DNA of 64,000 nucleotides from Iris pallida (taxonomy: Eukaryota > Streptophyta > Magnoliopsida > Asparagales > Iridaceae), in NCBI GenBank assembly GCA_029216955.1, contig JANAVB010033217.1, positions 4,078,689 through 4,142,688 of the forward strand, read 5' to 3'. Position 1 is the stretch's first letter, and each line of letters starts with the position of its first letter. Of this stretch, positions 60,358 through 64,000 are shown in pieces. Position numbers and translations under genes: made by a program. Below the pieces are notes generated by a model, which saw only the letters and a list, made by a program, of their open reading frames with translations, made no database searches and had not been told where the DNA came from.

Positions 60358-63143
60358 TTGAACACAACTTTTACACTCAAATTCGAAATGTTACACAAAT
60401 TGGTAGCTGTTGGATCAAACAAAATTAAGGGAGAAGATGATTAAACCCAAAAAGAAAATGAAAGATTATAATCTTCTTATATATATATATCCCGCACTTA
60501 AGCATCCCCACATGTTTTCCGGAATAGTAGCCGTTGGATTGTTTTTATGGACGGTTCAGATTAGATCCTTAAACTATCCAATTTCTCGCGAGATTTTGAT
60601 TTAATTGAACCGTCAAAAAAGATAATCCAACGGCTTATATTTTGGGGAACATGCGAGGATACCTAATGCGGGGATACCTAAGTGCAGGGCTCCCGATCCA
60701 CACATATAAACCCTGTGTCTCCGGCACTCCTTGGTAATTCGGTTTTTTGATATTGCTTCGCATTTATATCATTTAATAATATTTTATTAGTAAGTTTTTT
60801 TATTGACATATGCACGTGTCATGTTCGTAGACTTTTGATGTACATCCTAATCTTTTAATCGTGAACCTTCTTTATGTTTTGACTTTTATATATATGAAAT
60901 TAAAATGCCACAACTACATGCAAATGGTTGCTTTTCAGACACTCGAGGGTTGTATACGCCAAACATCGCTTTTGTTTTTGCTACTAGAACTGGATATCTA
61001 TTTTTTTGGCCGAAATAATTGGATATCTATTTCATGATATTCATTTCTTCTTTATATTTATGAAATAGGAGATGACTATGTTAGTACTTAAGACTACCGT
61101 TTCATTCTTACCATCTACCATAGTCACACGTTCGGCATTTGGGAATAATTCCGTGAGGTTGAAAAGTTCGGGATTCGGCAAAAGTTTGGAAAATTTTAGC
61201 AAAGTTATGATAAAACCTATATTAAAATATTAATATGAATCCCAGTAATTTCCACCTTGGACAATGAATTTGGACAACACTAACATGAAAAGTTGTAGAG
61301 AGAGTCGTTTATTTGAGTGTATTTTAATATAGGTTTTATCAGAACTTTGCTGAGAATTTTCAAACTTCTGCCAAATTTCGAACTTTTCAACCTCACCAAA
61401 TTATTCCCAAATGTCGAACTTGTGACTATGGTAAATGGTAAGAATGAAACAGTAGTCTTAGGTCCTAACATAGTCATTTCCTATTTCATAAATATAAAGA
61501 AGAAATGAATATCATGAAATAGATATCCAATTATTTCGGCCAATAGACATCCAGTTCTGGTAGCAAAAAACAAAAGCGATGTTTGGCGTATACAACCCTG
61601 GAGTGTCTGAAAAGCAGCCATTGCATGTAGTTGTGGCATTTTAATTTCATATATATCAAATACATATTTTCCAAAGATGCAGATCTTCACTTATCTAGTA
61701 TTTATGGTTACAACTTATATATTGAGTGTATTTTGTAGGAAAACTTGGCTGATACGTTGAGAATGGTTCTTGTTGGTGTTCTGATAGAACCTATGAATAC
61801 GAACAATCTGTACCCTTTAACATGAAAATCTGCTACTTTTCATAGAGGAAAGTTCCATAAATCCTCAGAGTGATGATAATGCTTATTATCTTCATACCTC
61901 TCATAAACATTCTGCAACCATGGAACTCTTTTCTTTTGGGTCTTGAAACAGATTTTTTAGTAAGTAACGTTGTAGCTTTCTAGAGGATTTGGCATTAGTT
62001 TGAGCCTTACTCCGTGAACTTAAGTTTTAACCGGTCTTAAGGGTTTTTGTGGCAAGCCCCTTCCTGGTTTCAGTCCTTTGCTAGGTATTTGGCACCAACT
62101 CAAGGTGTTGGCTTCAAAACTGGGCTGCCCAATCAAATAATTTACAATGTTTTTGTGGAGCCTTTACTATTGCAATTATTCTCCATACTCAACCCTTTTT
62201 CGATCTAAAAAGTTACAAGAAAAATGTTAGTTATAAATTTATAATATTTGATTATATGTAAATATGTTTGAACACATACACATGCTCAAAAGATATGCAT
62301 GCACGTGGACTTGGATACAACTTGCCATAACCTGACCGAAATTGAGCTCCTACAGTTTTATATGCTTGTAGTGACAGCTTAACCTTACTATAGTCTATAT
62401 ATGAGTTTGAGAAGGACATGGCCTATTTCAACCCAGTGTTGAAGCTTGTTTCTTATTGACTGAGTTTCTTGGTTGTTGTAGATTTTATTTTTTATAACTA
62501 AAGGAAAAACATATAAAATCAGGTCGAGTCTAGTGTAGCCTCCATGCTTGTGTAACTTGGTGAAATGCTGTTTCTCCAGCACGGTAAACAGGAGAAAAAT
62601 AAAAATAAAAGAAATGAACAGGAATAAAGTGTGCCAGCAGGCACCTTACTTCCTGTTATTTTGATATTGACTATAGAAAATAAAACTAGAGAACTAGAAG
62701 TAAAAAGAAGTGAAACAAATGGCTTAAAATCACCTTACTCCCCATAAATGCAAACTCTTCAATTCAGATGAGGTAGATATCACCTTAACTTAAAGGTTTC
62801 CCTCAAATGACTTTTGCTCGAGGTTGATGATATCTGACTACTTCCTTATTTGCCTATGTCAGCCCCCTTTATATTCTTAATGTTAAGTTCTAACATTGCA
62901 AATATCATATTGTTTGGACTGGTATGAGAATGAAATAATATTTTCAGATAGACAGATGTACTGCCCAGTGAATTTCTAATCGTGCAATGCATTCTAATTT
63001 TGTAAGTTATTCTTGGCAGGGTAATGGGTGCAGCTGCACTGCAAAAGTATGTTGGCAGTTTAGGTGGTATAGGTACACCTGGTGTTGGTTCAAGTGCATC
63101 ATATGCTCCAAAAGATTTGAACAAGGAAATCATGCCAGAGAAG
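51204..63143 (+). CDS. FTSH11: FTSH11, ATP-dependent zinc metalloprotease, 5' half (exons 1-5), continues past the window
   Basis: Joined exons 51204-51742, 55742-55895, 58431-58523, 58664-58752 and 63020-63143 give 333 codons in one frame with GT-AG introns. FTSH11 is a membrane AAA+ metalloprotease of chloroplast and mitochondria, known in Arabidopsis for heat tolerance. The assignment rests on the plant FTSH11-specific N-domain: WLSWWPFWQQEKRLERL, LLAELNKHSPESVIRRFEQR, GVAEYLRALVVTNALAEYLP, LLQELKQRASG, NPGVSEKQPLHVV, then one TM segment and GAAALQKYVGSLGGIGT. Residues 1-55 are Ser/Arg/His-rich, like a transit peptide. Another hydrophobic stretch is at residues 112-128. The Walker motifs and HEXXH protease site would follow in later exons. 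Introns 1, 2 and 4 are 2.5-4.3 kb and full of repeats. No stop or frameshift is seen. Confidence 0.93.
52076..52269. mobile_element. MITE with TIR CTGTGGCGGAGCTT
   Basis: Terminal inverted repeats: TGTGGCGGAGCTT on the left and AAGCTCCGCCACTG on the right. It is 194 bp, with GGAGGGGCAA repeated three times and a poly-A/T core. The second copy of the surrounding duplicated segment (about 53918) lacks it, so it inserted after the duplication or was lost. The target duplication is not clear. Confidence 0.6.
52270..53290. repeat. Intron 1 duplicated segment, copy 1
   Basis: From AAGTGTTGATTGATTCAATA to CAATAAGCTATTGTTTA and just beyond. It aligns with 53918-54900 throughout, with indels. It includes a CT/CACC-rich stretch and the AAGCTGGTGGACAA word near its end. 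Confidence 0.75.
53330..53830 (+). pseudogene. Decayed copy of FTSH11 leader and exon 1
   Basis: Aligns with 51050-51480: ATGGTTAAGAATCTCAAAA versus GTGGTTAGGAATCTCAAAA, CATAGAGTACAAAGAGAG versus CGTAGAGTACAGAGAGAA, CATTCTCCTCACA in both, then GCCAAAGAT followed by TAATCTTAGACCCTAACC versus CCAATATTTGACCCTAACC. The start codon position reads ATA (53550-53552). CG dinucleotides of exon 1 are mostly TG or CA here, the mark of methylation decay. Frame is lost. It is in the same orientation as the gene. Confidence 0.8.
53918..54900. repeat. Intron 1 duplicated segment, copy 2
   Basis: Starts AAGTGTTGATTGATTAAATA and ends near CAATAAGCTCTTGTTTA. Together with 53330-53830 it shows that one unit (leader, exon 1 and part of intron 1) was tandemly duplicated, with the exon 1/intron junction region (51480-52260 equivalent) missing from the second copy. 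Confidence 0.75.
55742..55895 (+). CDS. FTSH11: FTSH11 exon 2
   Basis: 154 nt. It encodes the end of NKHSPES through VIRRFEQRNHAVDSKGVAEY to KPSTLPTL. Acceptor TTGCAG|TCC and donor CTG|GTAGTA, phase 0. The helical repeat here is specific to FTSH11 among plant FtsH proteins. Confidence 0.92.
55896..58430 (+). other. FTSH11 intron 2 (2.5 kb)
   Basis: GTAGTA...GTCAGTAG. AT-rich. 56690-57115 is a GGTAC/GTACC-rich segment. The remaining frames on both strands (e.g. 57223-57606) have no recognisable protein features. Confidence 0.85.
56690..57115. repeat. GTACC/GGTAC-rich inverted-repeat segment
   Basis: The ends carry clustered GGTACT/GTACC words (GCGTACCGGGTACTGGTACT at 56692 and GTACTGGGTACTCATACCAG near 57094) around a TTTGGTACTTTGTGGGTACT centre. 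It looks like a small dispersed repeat, possibly a MITE; the boundaries are uncertain. Confidence 0.45.
58431..58523 (+). CDS. FTSH11: FTSH11 exon 3
   Basis: 93 nt, 31 codons, phase 0 at both ends: LLQ after the intron in ...TLPTL|LQELKQRASGNEDE and NPGVSEKQPLHVVM. Bases 58482-58520 recur, perfectly, in intron 4 at 61594-61632. Confidence 0.92.
58664..58752 (+). CDS. FTSH11: FTSH11 exon 4
   Basis: 89 nt: VDRKASSRSSWFAQELL then the start of the membrane helix STILFTIVVGLM. Donor TG|GTATGT splits a Trp codon, completed by the first base of exon 5 (W-V-M-G). The preceding intron 3 (58524-58663) is only 140 bp. Confidence 0.92.
59481..59522. repeat. (TA)n left of the LINE fragment
   Basis: About 21 TA units. 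A second (TA)n (60290-60355) bounds the LINE on its other side. Confidence 0.9.
59523..60289 (+). mobile_element. 5'-truncated LINE, C-terminal end of reverse transcriptase ORF
   Basis: In the frame of 59801, the reading GIFSFKSCYNLV, then AEYDFIWTKGIVRK and LLLGRLMTRGILIRFGMQI leads to a zinc-knuckle-like segment ending ESLGHLFFECSWTWHIWEE. This is the zf-RVT region found at the C-terminus of plant L1-type LINE ORF2. The usual second Cys of the knuckle is Ser (CVLS). The frame stops at 60163, and a 3' UTR with AATAAAA (about 60268) runs into (TA)n. The rest of ORF2 is missing, as usual for truncated LINE copies. It lies in sense orientation in the intron. Confidence 0.8.
60290..60355. repeat. 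(TA)n right of the LINE fragment
   Basis: 33 TA units directly after the LINE 3' end. It may be the LINE tail or part of a pre-existing TA tract into which the LINE inserted. Confidence 0.9.
60491..60689. mobile_element. MITE, about 199 bp
   Basis: Terminal inverted repeats: CCCGCACTTAAGCATCCCC on the left, and CCCTGCACTTAGGTATCCCC as reverse complement on the right. They continue inwards with AGCCGTTGGATT and GACGGTTCA in both arms. It is non-coding. The family is not identified, and target duplication is not clear because of TA-rich flanks. Confidence 0.7.
60886..61657. repeat. Long inverted repeat (hairpin) carrying FTSH11 exon 3 sequence
   Basis: Left arm 60886-61228, right arm 61321-61657, spacer 92 bp. 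The arms are roughly 90% complementary by eye along their full length. Both contain exon 3: the right arm has 39 bp identical to 58482-58520 (61594-61632, sense), and the left arm has the complement with about three differences (60912-60951). The exon fragment is embedded about 25 bp inside the arm's outer end. The rest of the arms match no other part of the window. Because it lies in an intron, the FTSH11 pre-mRNA would fold into a roughly 340-bp duplex. Confidence 0.9.
63020..63143 (+). CDS. FTSH11: FTSH11 exon 5
   Basis: 124 nt: completes the membrane helix and encodes MGAAALQKYVGSLGGIGTPG, then KDLNKEIMPEK. Donor AAG|GTATAA, phase 0. The next family residues (start of the AAA+ domain) are not found before 64000. 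Confidence 0.92.
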
Positions 63144-63222
63144 GTATAAACTTGTGTCCGAATATTTCTCGTCTGCTGATTAAAGGTTTAATGACCCCTG
63201 TTTCTAAAATATAGTATTTTGT

Positions 63223-63592
63223 TTCTTATTATACTGGGCTCCTTTTTTGAATATTTGAGTTACTCTTTATGCTTGATGTAGAAATCAGATCATGTTGACC
63301 ACAGGATTAGAATGGGAACTTGTATCTTTTGCCATGATGAAGGATATGTCTTCACCAAACCATAAATATTTAGCAAATTCTAGTTATTGGGTTGGCCTTA
63401 TGAATTGTTCTTATTATACTGGGCTCCTTTTTTGAATATTTGAGTTACTCTTTATGCTTGATGTAGAAATCAGATCATGTTGACCACAGGATTAGAATGG
63501 GAACTTGTATCTTTTGCCATGATGAAGGATATGTCTTCACCAAACCATAAATATTTAGCAAATTCTAGTTATTGGGTTGGCCTTATGAATTG
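63223..63592. repeat. Perfect 185-bp tandem duplication
   Basis: 63223-63407 and 63408-63592 are identical by eye. A further TTCTT begins a third unit. Identity implies a very recent duplication or an assembly error. Confidence 0.92.
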
Positions 63593-63624
63593 TTCTTCAC
63601 CAATAATACTTGATAAGGGCAACA

Positions 63625-63775
63625 TTTTATGTTACACGGATACCAAATATGGCACATGTATCGGACATGGCGGCACGAACATGGCACCAATTCAGTGAAA
63701 TTTGGAGTGTTTGTATCGTGTCTGACTCAATGCAAGACCTACATGGTATCAATTTTTGGTGTGCCCATGCTTCTT
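63625..63775. repeat. Dispersed repeat fragment (GGACATGGCGGCACG type)
   Basis: TACACGGATACC, TCGGACATGGCGGCACG, TTCAGTGAAATTTGGAGTGT and TCGTGTCTGACTC follow the pattern of a common plant intronic repeat with alternating ACGGACAC words. Non-coding; boundaries are approximate. Confidence 0.4.
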
Positions 63776-64000
63776 AGGCTACAATGAATGTCAGAATGTC
63801 ACAATAGCCTTCTTTAAATTGATTTTAAACTTCTATCATAAACCTTATCATTTTCCCACTTCTAATATGCAGCGCTGAATAGACATGTGAGTGTGTCCCC
63901 TTAATGCTCCATCTTTTAACTTCTTTGTTATATATGCCTGAACCATTTTGGTGTTGGCCCTTATGGATTGTTTAATCAGTCTTTCCTGTAAGAGCTATGT

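Larger units (their letters stand above)
58753..63019 (+). other. FTSH11 intron 4 (4.3 kb) with LINE, MITE and hairpin
   Basis: GTATGT...TTGGCAG. It contains (TA)n tracts, a truncated LINE (59523-60289), a MITE (60491-60689) and the long inverted repeat (60886-61657). 61660-63010 is ordinary AT-rich intron with no gene. Confidence 0.88.
63144..64000 (+). other. FTSH11 intron 5 (partial)
   Basis: Begins GTATAA and runs off the window. It contains a perfect 185-bp tandem duplication (63223-63592) and a dispersed-repeat fragment (63625-63775). No exon is seen. Confidence 0.8.

Noticed and set aside
63144..64000. Search for FTSH11 exon 6 (start of the AAA+ domain)
   Set aside because: No stretch encoding the expected lead-in to the AAA+ module was found. 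The 73-codon frame at 63477-63698 spans the tandem duplication and has no family resemblance.

Overview
The window is nuclear DNA of a flowering plant. It holds one recognisable host gene, the 5' half of FTSH11, on the plus strand from 51204 to past the right edge. Nearly everything left of about 49 kb is nested LTR retrotransposons. The gene's large repeat-filled introns and the LTR families (Ty3/gypsy Tekay/Del-like and Tat-like) point to an angiosperm with a TE-rich genome. A non-grass monocot is possible, but I cannot establish it from this sequence.

Layout. (1) 1-1197: AT-rich non-coding DNA with one perfect hairpin. (2) 1198-13691: a minus-strand gypsy element with 2.65 kb LTRs and no recognisable genes. 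Its 3' LTR is truncated on the outer side and split by a 3.57 kb solo LTR (2365-5935, target duplication GTTCG). (3) 13692-46787: a minus-strand Tat-lineage element. Reading on the minus strand from 46787, it has a 5' LTR, a PBS, an upstream ORF1, gag, protease, RT, RNase H, a second archaeal-type RNase H, integrase, and a 3' UTR with tandem repeats. All genes are decayed. (4) The integrase gene is split at 16505/38259 by a solo LTR (about 3.7 kb without its insertions). That LTR was itself hit twice: by a 10.86 kb gag-only element with 4.46 kb LTRs (19072-29927, target duplication AATAA), and by a 7.23 kb non-coding LARD-type element on the minus strand (30439-37666, target duplication CCTAA). 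(5) 46788-49577: LTR scraps and a compound microsatellite. (6) 49587-50987: a non-autonomous Mutator-like element with a 9-bp target duplication (TTAATATAG) and an internal array of nine palindromes, ending 216 bp upstream of the FTSH11 start codon. (7) 51204-64000: FTSH11 exons 1-5 (333 codons). They encode the transit region, the conserved plant FTSH11 N-domain and the transmembrane segment; the AAA+ and protease domains lie beyond the window.

The introns are the most unusual part of the gene. Intron 1 holds a decayed tandem copy of the 5' leader and exon 1, whose start codon is lost. Intron 4 holds a truncated LINE, a MITE and a long hairpin (two arms of about 340 bp) whose arms both contain a piece of FTSH11's own exon 3. 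The right-arm piece is 39 bp and identical to the exon. Transcription of FTSH11 should therefore produce a double-stranded RNA matching its own coding sequence. This is the best candidate for an undescribed regulatory arrangement here. The gag-only element is the second: each giant LTR carries 17 TTGAC[C/T] W-boxes in about 300 bp.
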